This document shows, piece after piece, positions 14,818-26,800 of a stretch of DNA of 64,000 nucleotides. Both the position numbers and the translations under genes were made by a program. Below the pieces are notes generated by a model. It ran no database searches and was not told the origin of the DNA. It saw only the letters and a list, made by a program, of their open reading frames with translations. Origin of the DNA: Chrysomallon squamiferum (lineage: Eukaryota; Mollusca; Gastropoda; Neomphalida; Peltospiridae); the NCBI GenBank assembly GCA_012295275.1, contig CM022668.1, positions 16,085,891 through 16,149,890 of the forward strand. The letters are read 5' to 3'. Positions within the stretch are counted from its first letter, which is position 1; each line of letters begins with the position of its first letter.

Positions 14818-15080
14818 AGGAGAGCAAGTGTATAATGTGTGTGTGCGTATGTGTGTGTGTTTGTGTGTGTAGGTATGTTTAGATGTATATTCATATGTAT
14901 GTATGTATGTATTTTGTTTTCACCTATATTTGTTTGAATATTTACATGTGTACGTATATTGTTGTGTGTGTATCTGTGTGTTTATGTATGTATGTGTATG
15001 AATGTGTACATACATACAAACATACATACATGCATATGTAATTTTTATTTTTTTATTTTTTTTTAAATTTAGGTATGTAG
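14818..15080. repeat. GT/ATGT-rich low-complexity tract
   Basis: Interrupted TGTG and TATG runs, with an internal ACAT run that could fold back on them. Confidence 0.85.
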
Positions 15081-15984
15081 GTAGGTATGTGTTTCCGTGC
15101 ATGTCGTATGAGAGCATAGCTTATTTCATGTGGAAAGTTTTATGTTCTCTATAATAACATCATTTCTAAAATGTTTGATCCAGCCTTAGTGACATTTGCA
15201 GTTTTCCCGCAGTTGCGTAAAATTACTTTGAAACCCGTCTGACATTTTACATCAGAGTTTAATAAAAACTGTAGACCTGTCTTTACGAGTAGTTATATTT
15301 CTTACATCATAATGGAATAGCGTGGACATAACGTGAGAGAGGTTCCGGGATCAATTCTCCCAGGATCTGTTCTTGGAGTTTGGTTTATTAAAGGCCATGG
15401 TATTATGCTGTTCTGTTTAGGGGAAGGTACATATATTTAAAAAATCGACTGCTGTTAATTGGTAAGATTAGAAAACTGACTGACGATTACGGCTTTCCTC
15501 TCTAATTTATTATTACCAAGCAGCGAGTCAGTGTGAAACTTAGAATAGACAGAGATGTCGAAAGTTTTCGTCCATACATTACAAGTAAAACGTAAATGAA
15601 AACGTTTTAGTGAAGGAATACAGAGTTATAATAATAACGGAAGAAAGAAAAGAAATGTTTTAGAGTTATCTTGATAACTGAGAAATAAATAGATATTAAG
15701 TTTGTACTCCTTTTGCAGATACACACAGCACACTGACAAACCGTAGAAGAGATCATAAATTCAATTATGTATTCTTTAGAAGAAGAAGAAGAAGAAGAAA
15801 GAAGAAGAAAAGGAACAAAATCATGTTCATCCCATGTCACTTCATTTTCAAAGTGTTTAATGTTCCAGTAAAATGTTTGCTCTCTGATACGCACCCCTGA
15901 CCATTACCGACAATAGCTGACTCTCGACAATACATAAATTTACGTAACTAAATAAAAGTGACCGACATTGTTTGACTTTAATAC

Positions 15985-16138
15985 CATCTGTCAGACTGCC
16001 GCCGAGACGCGCTGAAGTGAGAAGAGCTTTCCAATCGCCAGGAAAACCTGTGTACACATACATTGAAACAGATCGCAGTCTCTTAGCCATCTCGCGCTTG
16101 CCAAAAACCGTCACAATTTCCGGTCCGTGTTTACCCAT
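15985..16138 (-). CDS. Weak candidate first coding exon
   Basis: On the minus strand an ATG at 16138 opens 51 codons (MGKHGPEIVTVFGKREMAKR and onward, ending GGSLTD). These run to a possible donor (CAGATG|GTATTA) at the low-coordinate end. GC and CpG are locally high, like the island at 6.75-7.06 kb. The product is unknown, no downstream partner exon was found, and a forward-strand open frame overlaps. This may be only a CpG-rich island. Confidence 0.2.
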
Positions 16139-17557
16139 CGCGAACAGTTCCGTGGCGGAACGTTTCCAGTAATTGTAACGGTACCGTCCGATTTGTGACT
16201 CGTCCTTTTCCTTTTACAGGCGTTGCACCGACGTAAGTGCACTTGCCAGTCCTGTTCAGTCTACTTATTTTGCAGTGATGGAGCGCTGCTGCATCTAGAA
16301 AGAAACATGATTGTATTATTCGTATTGCTGTTACTGGTAACTGATACCCGTTATTTATATGACATGTAGTAACTGAGTTAAAGTGGGTTGAACAGAATTT
16401 TAGTAGATGATCAGTTCCAGTCGTTTTACGTCAAAGTTATTTCTTTGTCAAGATTGATCACAGTAGATTTAATACACAAAATTGTTTAAATATTTTATTA
16501 ATAAAGCTAGTATTCTATCTTTTTTTTTCTTTTCTTTTTTTTATATATCTCTAGATTCGACTGTTGCATCAAAACCTGTTAGAATTTGCTGATAATGTGG
16601 ATGTATAACAAATGGGGAAATTGTAGGTGTAAAACAGACAAGAAATAAAAATGTGTTCCAAACGGAAATAACAGAATGAAAACGATCAGAGAAACAGCAC
16701 GTGTTTTCAACATGACTGAAACATTTTAACTTGCCTCCACTAAAACTGTCACGCGAATAATAATAACACTTTCAATAATGTGGATTTCTGTGTGAAAATG
16801 AAACCTCGAAAACTCACGTTTTCAAAGCAGCACGGGTCATAACGTCAAAAGATTTAGGGGCCCTGACACTTAAGCTTTATTAGTTCCATAATAGATCCGC
16901 CCCTACTGCTTGTAACCCAGATGTATTCATCAGTAGCTGTACGTTCCTGCGGTCTCTGATTAAGGCCATATTGTGTTGCTATGAGACAACACTGTTCCTT
17001 TATCAAACAATTTACGAGTTATAACCAGGAGTACGTTTCACACTTTGTCGTTACACTTAGAGCTTAAAACATCATTTGTCTCTAGTTATAGTTTCCTTGG
17101 GGCAATGATTGTTCCGAAAAGCAGTTAAGACCTTCAGAATTGTCTTCGGATTGTCCCCAAATTGACGTCATATTGTGTTGAAGAAAAAAAAAAAAAATGA
17201 CAGAGTAATTTACACTGGTAATGGAACGAAGCTGACAACAGGAGAGCGCACACGTGACGATAGCTCATTAGGTCATCCCCAAAGTCCGTGGAATATGCTG
17301 TCTTGTTTTGAAAAAAAGTAAAATTTATGAAGATTGTTACAAAAGTTTCGTTGCTGCTAAATGATTAAGAATACTTTATTAGTTGATATTCTTCATTTTT
17401 GTTGTAGCTGTTGGCAACAAAATCTAAACAGACGTCAGCATATTAAATATTTATATTTTTATACTAATAATTCTATATATTATTTTTGATAACAAAGAAT
17501 GTGTCTTAATACAGAAAGGCTTTACTTCGTTGCTTTTTTTTTTTTTTTTTTTTTGGG

Positions 17558-17593
<36 letters not shown>

Positions 17594-18176
17594 ATTGATT
17601 TAAGGTAATATATTTTAATCACATAATTATTAACCAAATTACATCAGAACATACAACTTACAGAACTGAACAAAATTATCAATATTTTATTACCAACAAT
17701 TTAAAATATATTTAAAAGCACAACCATAATTTCAATCCAACGAACATTCAGATTTCAGTTAAACACCCTAATTCCGATCACATTAGATATTCCAGATAAA
17801 GACTGATGCGCTATTCAATATGACAGCATAACCGATATGACTAAAACCCAAGATGCCAGTAATAGTTACACGTCATAATAATTCGTCAAAATGTGGCGCC
17901 ATCGGTGATCGGAGGAATACGCCAAAAACAAAAGATTACGGATTACGTTTGGTCGTACCTTCTCGACGACCAATCGATAAAGGGAACGAAGTGTTGTTTG
18001 GCGAGATAGTGCAGTAGATAAATAAAGCAGGCGAAGCTTAGTTTGTCAGTGTAACATCAGCTGTGAGTTTTTAACAGTCTCTCATCAGTCGACATCTTGT
18101 AATTATTGACTCTCGATTCGTTAAACTCTCGCTGCTGTTGATGCTTCTGTTATTACAAATCCCGCTGCCACAATTA

Positions 18177-19190
18177 CTATGCTGCTACCACTATGCTACT
18201 ACTACTATTATTACAATTATTATTACTATAACTAACATTTTCTGCTTCTACTACTACAACTGCTACTGCATCTACTACTACGATTACTACTGATACTACT
18301 ATTATTATCGATACTACTATTGTTGCTGCTGCTGCTACTGTTACTATTACAATACTACTAGTAGTTACTACTCCTACTACTACTTCTATCACGACCACCA
18401 CTACTATTGATACTATAAATTACTAATGACAACAACTATTAATTAGCACTCCTTCGCTACCTCAGCTACTACAGCGACTGTGCTACTGCTGCTACCATAC
18501 ACTATCATTGTAACTATCACCACCAACACTTGCACTACATAATTATGTACTACCAGTATTAACGATGCTCCTTTTTCTTCAGCTACAGTTGCTGTTGTTA
18601 TTGTTGCTACGCCTACTATAACAACTATTACTACTACTACTACTACTACTAGTACTACTACTATTATTATTCTACTACTACTATTCTAATGCTACTAATG
18701 CTATGTTGTTAGAAGTATTGTACTGTTAACGTATACGAAATCCTAAATCTAAAGTTATGTTAAAGAGCTAGGCTGTACTTTGTAATTTATTATTGTTGTT
18801 GTTGCTGTTGTTGTTGTTACTGTACTAATACTATTATCACCACTATTTACTAATATTCTCACCATTATTATACCACTGTTGCTATTACTACTACAATACT
18901 TACCACCATTATTATTACGATATTTAATACTGTTACTGCTATATACAATATTTTCTACTACTATTATGCCTATATATATATTTACTATTGCTATTACTGT
19001 TATATATTTACTTTATATATACAATATGTACATCTAATACATTGTTTCTAGCTTCGCTACTTCTATTAATACTACAACTACTGTTACAACAACCAATACT
19101 ATTGCTGATAATACTACAACAACAACTACTGCAACAAGAACAACAAAGTCTGCAGCAATACTTTACAACTACGGCTACGGCTACTGCTAA
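18177..19190. repeat. Degenerate (TAC/ATT/TGC)n tract, about 1 kb
   Basis: Mixed TAC, ATT, ACA and TGC trinucleotide units with many interruptions. Open frames (poly Val/Ile/Ala on minus, Leu/Gln-rich on plus) come from the repeat. Confidence 0.9.
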
Positions 19191-19431
19191 TGTTGTCGTT
19201 AACTGGCAACTACAACTGGCGGGACGTGTGGACGTTCTGACGTGTTCTGCAATTTAGATGATTTCTCTCTGGACTGTGGCAGTTCTTACACCTTTTAGCG
19301 TTACGTGATTGCCTCACATTTACTGCAGATCAAACGAGGTAGACAGACGAACAGCCAGACAGACGTATATTTTATTAATGCATCTCTCTCTAGTGAAAAA
19401 TTACAGACAGCGAGAAAGAGAATGGTATAGG

Positions 19432-19546
<115 letters not shown>

Positions 19547-19910
19547 TATTGCAAGTTAAAAACATTATATTCAATACAAAAACAAAGCATTACGGGTTAG
19601 TAGATTTTAAAACTAAATTTCAAGAATAAATTATGGAAGCATAGTCATGTATGTATGTGTGTGTGACTGTGTGTGTGTGAGTGTGTGTGTGTGTGTGTGT
19701 GTGTAATTAATATGTTTGTACGTATCTATGATTTGTATATTGACACACACAATGTATACTTATTATGCAATAAGTAAGTGAACTAAGGAAGACAATAAAA
19801 CGATGTATAAATTATACTAATTTATGTCTTTTTCTAACACAATAACCCATTTTCTTTCATACCTAACAATTGCGATTCCCTGATAGAAAACAAGAACCAG
19901 TACTATTTGT

Positions 19911-19974
<64 letters not shown>

Positions 19975-20132
19975 AACTACTGCTAATAATAAAATAACAA
20001 TATGATGATGTTGACAGTGACGATGACGACGGTGATGATGATGACAACTATTAAAATGATTAAAGTAAGGTTTAATAAAAATGTAAAATAATTAATGACA
20101 CATTACTCAATATCTGCGCGGAATTATCACTA

Positions 20133-20234
20133 AAATGCTACTACTACTACTACTAATATTATTATTAAGGTTATTATTATTATTACTACTATTACAGTTA
20201 CTACTACTGCCTACTATTACCATTATTATTACTA
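20133..20234. repeat. (TAC/ATT)n tract, left half
   Basis: Trinucleotide tract that continues at 20575-20662. The MITE at 20235-20574 is inserted within it. Confidence 0.85.
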
Positions 20235-20574
20235 CAGGTACCAGACCAATTATCCGGCATCCTGAAATCCGGAAAGGCCAGAAAACCGGAAGTTTTTTTT
20301 TCCCGACGCTATTTTCATAGATCGCGCGCGCGGTTGTTGTCCTCGCCAGACCGGAACTATTGTTTCAAGCCGCGTGGCTTTCATTCACTCGCCGCATTGT
20401 TTACGTGTCGAGTCGCCACAGTTGTGTATCGTCAATTTTTTTTATATTTTTAATTTTAAAATGTTTATGCCTAAATATTTACGTATTTAGATGCCCTAGG
20501 TACCAGAAACCGGAATATCAAGAAATCCGGAAGCCTCAGGCCCCAAGGAGCCCGGATAATTGGTCCGGTACCTG
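20235..20574. mobile_element. pogo/Tigger-like MITE, 340 bp
   Basis: The left end starts CAGGTACCAGACCAATTATC. The right end, read as its complement, starts CAGGTACCGGACCAATTATC: 19 of 20 bases agree. TA flanks both ends (20233-20234 and 20575-20576), the target duplication of Tc1/mariner-pogo elements. The interior is GC-rich, repeats CCGGAA motifs and has no transposase, so it is non-autonomous. The host site is a (TAC/ATT)n tract. The superfamily call follows from the TA target, the CAG terminus and the repeat length, and is inferred. Confidence 0.85.
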
Positions 20575-21975
20575 TATTACTATTACTACTACAGCTGCTA
20601 CTATTATTATTACTATTATTATTATTTCTAGTATTACTATTATACTATTACTTCTATTTTTTATGGATAAGTAGTGGGAAAAAAAAAAAAAAAATGACTA
20701 GACTAAGAGTACAAATTAAAATACATTATCGTCACAAAAGAAAAGAGCAAAAATCTCTTTTATTTATAATCACTGCTCTTTTGCCAACAGCACGAACGTA
20801 ATTTCCGTCCCATTTGCCACAGACACTTTTCAGGTTAATTATAGGCAGATGAAAATTCCTTAACTGTAACAGGGTTACCAATGTGAGGCAAGCTTTTATC
20901 ATAGACATGACTTTAAATGGCTTAGCTTTTGACACACTAAACATATTAGCCCCGTTGTCTCTAATTTGGCGACTGAAGGCGCAACATCGTTCCAATAAAC
21001 TGCTGCATGTTGTTTCGTCGCCAGACATCGATTTCCCATTTAGGCTCTCCGCCTTAAAGATGGTGCGCGGACAGGAAGGAGAGATTAACGACATACATCT
21101 TATTGATCAGCGAGACGTTATCGTTTATGCATTGATGTTGCGTAATAAAAAAAACACACCCAAACACAACCCATAAACACACAACCAAAAAACAACAATA
21201 AAACAAAACAAAACAACAACATCAAACAAACAAACAAACACATACGCACAACAACAACAACAACAACAAAAAAAAGAAAACAAAAAAAGAAGAAGAAAAA
21301 AAACACATATATACAAATCTCGTTCGTTTTATGTTTTAATCTTTTAACTATTCATTTTGATTTTCTTGAGCAAACAATGTTAATAATCATTTATTATTAT
21401 CATTTAATGGAATTGCAAACTAAATTATTAATAGACTCGATTCAATGCAAATTTTCAAAAGGGAAATAACTAGTAAACAAATTATATTTTCACTACAAAT
21501 GAATATAATTATTGGCATTCAAATCCGTGAAATGAATTCAGAATGTGAATTCGTTGCCATGCCTACGTGTTTCATAACAGACTTTTCAGTAAACAAAAGC
21601 CACTGCTGGCAAAATGTAAAATTAATTACATCTTGTTATTCCTCGAGCACCAAGTAATATACTAATTCGTTGAAAGTAATTTTCATTCAAATCGAAGTTT
21701 AGAACACACAGTGCTTTTCCGTGTCATGTTAATTTGTTTACGCTAGCATTTGTTTAATTAAGGCAAGATATTTCAGTTATCTTTCAGAAATTGTATACGT
21801 GCTTGTAATAAAGGATAAAATAATTTTTTTAAACAATAAAAAATTACTTTTAGTAAGTGTAATATTTACATTTAACCTCTACGAAGATATACAGGAAAAA
21901 TTACATTGTTAATCAGTCAAATTATAAATGAAATAGTTCTATATTAAAAAATTAAATAAACAATAAATAAATGAT

Positions 21976-22014
<39 letters not shown>

Positions 22015-22245
22015 AATAATAATAATAAAAATTACAAAGTACAGTTGGTAGCTCTTTAACAGAACTTTAGTTTTGATTTAGGACATCGCATAGGTTAACA
22101 GTAGACTACTTCTAAATGAAAACATTACTTCAGATTTACCATTAATTGCTGTAGTTTCTGGACATAATAAAGTGAACACCAGTGCTTCAATACTTCATCA
22201 TACACATACGCATTGTCAGACTAGTAACAACAACAAAATAACTGA

Positions 22246-22310
<65 letters not shown>

Positions 22311-22786
22311 CACATTGCTTTTTACAGATAAAAATAATTACTTAGAAAACAAATTTGTAACGTCGTTTCTTCGCTTTTGGGATTTATTCAGGGGAAAGAA
22401 TTCATTGCCGTTTATATACTAATGATATGAAGAGTTATTGACCTTCGTTAATATTTGTGTCGTCTACAGAATGTATTGATTAGATGTGTGCGATCGTGTA
22501 TGTACACACTTGTTAAACACACCAACAAACACATATATACACATACAAACACGAATATACCCAAACAACAACACAATAAAATAAATACAAATATACTGAG
22601 ATTAATTATGTATTTAAAGACTTTAATAAATAAATAAATAAAAATAAAAATAAAAAAGATTGGGAGAGATAAATTAAAATGAGTAAAATTTACTTAAAAA
22701 TGTACGAATATAAAAAAATTTTGAAGATATATTCATGTTTTAAATAAGCTGTATTTTACATTCACTAAATGTATTCTACATTGCAT
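20575..22786. other. Gene-free region upstream of PLEKHA8
   Basis: Starts with the right half of the (TAC/ATT) tract. 20730-21130 and 21400-21830 are complex, repeat-free sequence with homeodomain-type and forkhead-type words; see findings. (AAC)n-(AAT)n lies at 21975-22028 and (AAT)n at 22246-22308. Overlapping open frames on both strands at 20732-21176 show no splice or protein-family support. Confidence 0.6.
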
Positions 22787-22795
22787 ACCGGAAGT
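22787..22795 (+). promoter_or_regulatory. ETS-type site in the PLEKHA8 promoter
   Basis: ACCGGAAGT, a full ETS consensus, lies about 100 bp before the start codon. ETS sites near the start are typical of TATA-less housekeeping promoters. Function here is inferred. Confidence 0.5.
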
Positions 22796-22891
22796 TGGGA
22801 CGATTTTAATGGAAACATATTTCGTTTGGGTTCTACTAAGACGTAACACTAAAAAGAAAACGGTCTTCTGTCGACGTTTGACAACAAAAAT

Positions 22892-23777
22892 ATGGAAGGT
22901 GTGTTATGGAAGTGGACCAACTATCTTTCTGGTAATTATCAGGCTATGAATTCTAATACATTAGTGCAATTGCTATATGTCAGGATGGAGATGAGCCAAT
23001 ACCAGAAATAATTTTTAAGAAAAATTTCTTATTAACAGCAATTTTTGTTGTTATAGCTCTCCCAAAGAACATTATAATGATTATTTTAATATATATTATT
23101 AAGATACTTGAATTTACTTCTAAGTAAACTCGACCGTATGTCACATATACCAGTCCTTTCTTCAGCAGACACTTAAACTAATTAGTAAGTGACAGGTAGA
23201 AGGTACGTGTTTAGTAATTTCATCACATTAAATGATTAATTACACTGTTATAAATTTAATGTTTCGTCCTTAAAATAAAATATTTAATCATTCAAATAAT
23301 GGGACATAGTATTAACTGTATTTTAGATCGAACTCAAAATTAAGTGGTTTTTCATTAATATTTTTTTCTTCTTAAATCATTATTCATTATATTGTCGGTC
23401 AAACAAATTTATTATTTGAGTCATATATTTTTATAACTGTGTAACGTAATTGTCAAGCATTACTGTATTTTTTAAGTATTTGCATTCAGAATTTTTTTAT
23501 AATTTTTGAGACATGTGAAAAAAACATCAAACTGAATCTACATCTTTCTCAGTAGAATATTTAATTTTTGTTATTATTTTAAAATATATTTTTTGCACAG
23601 GTTGGCAGCCACGTTGGTTTGTGTTGGACAATGGTGTTTTGTCATATTACAAATCACAAGAAGATGTTGACAATGGATGTAAAGGATCTATAAAGATGAA
23701 TGTTTGTGATATTGTTGGTAATTATAAATATTACTTAAAATTAAAAATGCATAATTGTTCTTGGAAATATCAGATTC

Positions 23778-23835
<58 letters not shown>

Positions 23836-26800
23836 TAATCTCTCTGTCTAAAATGCACACACAGATACACATATTATCTTCTCTGTGAGTTTCTCTCTCA
23901 GTATATAAACACACATATATAGACAAACACCACAAAAAAATATCATAAATTTAACGTCATACAAACAACATTAAAAAAAAAAAAAAAACCCCAAAAACCC
24001 AGATCAGCAGTAAAATTATAAAATATATTTACTTACATTATTTAACATATCAATTAAAATATTTCTGTTAATTGTTTATTTTTATTTTCCAGTGCACCCG
24101 ACAGACCACGCGCGACTGGACCTGATAATCCCAGGAGAGCAGCACTACTATGTGAAAGCTGCGACAGCGAAGGAGAGGCAGGAGTGGCTGGTGGCGTTGG
24201 GCAGCGCAAAGGCAACGTCAGTCAGCCTCGGCAGACAAGGCTCGGATTCGGGTCATTTTCTAGTTTTTAAATTTTCATAGAGTTTAAAATTATTTTCTTC
24301 TTTTTCTCGTCTTTGTTTCTTTATTTGTTCTATTTCTTTTCGTAAATTTAATTATTTTTTATATTTAAGTTTATTTTTTTTTAATAATTACTTAATATAT
24401 TCTGAATTGCTTGTTAATTTATTTATTTATTTATTTATTTTTTTTTATTTATTTATTTTCTTTTTGTTTTAATCATTACTTAATATTTTTGGAGTGATTT
24501 TAATTTTATATGTCATATATTTTTATTTATTATTATTTTGTTTTTATCTTTTTGTTTATATATTCGATCTATAATGCAGTTAATGCTATGATCCATTATT
24601 TGAAAACTCTGATTTGAAAATTTCAAATTGTTTCTTACAAAAAATACAGTATCCATTTGAAAGGTGAATAAAAAGTGAAGAACAACAACAAACAAATAAT
24701 AACATTTTTTATAAAAAAAACATTCCTCAACAAAACAAACAACATTTTTGTCTTTTTCTATAAAAAAAATGGGCGAGACTCTGAAACATTCTATTTTGTA
24801 TTTATTACTGACTGTGAATTAGAATTCACTACCCTGAAAGATTATTTTATTTTATTTTATTTTTTGTTTATTTTTGACAGGTGATATTCTAGCAGACAGT
24901 GTACGATCAAAGAAATCCGAACTTCGACTTTACTGTGATCTTCTTATGCAGCAGGTTCATTCAGTGAAAATGGCCATCAGCAAAGACCAGCAACCAGATG
25001 TTAAGGTTTTCTTGAAAACTATTTTACTTTCTGTATCCATCAGTCTGTACACGTACCTCTCTACATATCTGTCTGTCTGTCCATCTCTCAGAAATAAGAG
25101 AACAGTAGACATGTTTTCATTAAAAAAAAAATCTCACTTACTCAAAAATGTTGACAGATGTCACAGGCAACTCCAGGGGATATGTCTATCTTTCTCTGTT
25201 TCTGTTTGTGTTTTGTCTCTGACTCTCAGACTGTCTGTCTCTCTGTCTGTCTGTCTGTTTATCGTGATGTTATTTTTGACAGAGTTTAGATGAAGCGACG
25301 TCACTGCTGAGTGCCACGTGCGACACGTTTATCCAGACGCTGGAGGAGTGCATGAAGATAGCGCAGACTGTGAATGTGTACGAGACTCATCACGTCATAG
25401 ACTCCCCCATTCCTCCCTCCCCCACCAGCATCACCAGACGTGTTAGTAGTCTTTTCTTGATGGTCTTTAATTTATATGTGTTTTATTATTATTATTTTTT
25501 TCTCGGTATGAAACCAGCATTGATACATTTTTTTTTTTATATTATTCTCTTAGTAAATGATGAAAATATTGCAGTGAATAAATATTTTTAAAACATTGTT
25601 TATTTTAGAAATAGTGTATGATAATGATAAGATCATCATCTTTTCTATTAATAATATCCTTGAATGAGTTTTGTTTAGGTTTGAAGTGATTGCCTATTTT
25701 AAATTTTATTTATTTATTTATTTTTGTATGTATTTTGGATATCTAATGAGATATTTGTAAATATAAATACGTTAAGAATGTTTTATTTATTAACTGTTTT
25801 CAGGGATCAAGAAATGTACCCTGGTTAAATTCCTCAGAAAAGTAAGTGCTTTTTTTTTTTTCTATATATTTAAAAATTATTTTTTATGCACATAATAACT
25901 TAATTACATGATGTCTCAGATATTTAAATATGATATCTTTTATAGAAATCTATCACTTTGTATGTCATTTAACATATTAAAATACATTATTTTGAATTCA
26001 AATATTTTTGTTTACTTTAGCTCAGGTTTGATCACAGTATTTACCATAACAGTACTGCATCCTGAAATGTTATTAATTGCTGTTAACTAATTTTTGTAAT
26101 TGAACTTGAACCACATCCTGGTTAAGATATAAAAAAAAAAAAAATCCCAATCATTTAAATCTGTGTCAAAAAGTGTCTAAAATTAAAATGATTTTCTCTG
26201 TTGTTTCAAACTTTACACAGACCTCGATCAGCACGTCAGAGTCATTCCAGTCTTTCAGAAAACATCTCCAGACACAGAGCCAGGACAGTGTCTGAGAGTG
26301 CTTACACTGACCACTCAGTGCTGGAGATGACCAACGGAGCAGTCCAGCCAAAGCCCCACTCAGTGAGCTCAGTAAAGGAAGATAACTCCAAGCTGTCGCT
26401 GCGCAGTCTGTCAGACAGTGGGCTAGAGTTGTCTGCCAGTCAGCCTGTTGCTAAGGAAGTGGATGGTGGGTCAGATGAATTCAAAGATGCAATTGACAGC
26501 AAACTGCCTACTTTCTTCTCAGAAATGTCTCCCAGGTATCTCAGTACTGGTTCATCAGCTCATATTTACGTATCAGTAACTGATGTTACGTAGTCATTAC
26601 ATTTTAATTAATCAGTCTGATTCTTTATTCATTAATATTGTAGCACAGTAGCGCCCCCTTGTGACATTATTGCAACACAAGGTGGTGGTAAAAGCAAATA
26701 TAACATTATAAGTGTTTAAAACTACACTACACAGTCTGTCATAGTTCTATCATAGTGTAAATTCAACATTACAAATTATTTATAACGTAAACACTTATAA

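Noticed and set aside
15335-15365. tRNA or tRNA-derived SINE (GGTTCCGGGATCAATTC resembles a B box)
   Set aside because: No A box, cloverleaf or tail could be found at proper spacing.
20732-21176. Overlapping 120- and 97-codon open frames on opposite strands
   Set aside because: No splice signals, family similarity or biased codon pattern; two opposed frames in one stretch suggest chance.
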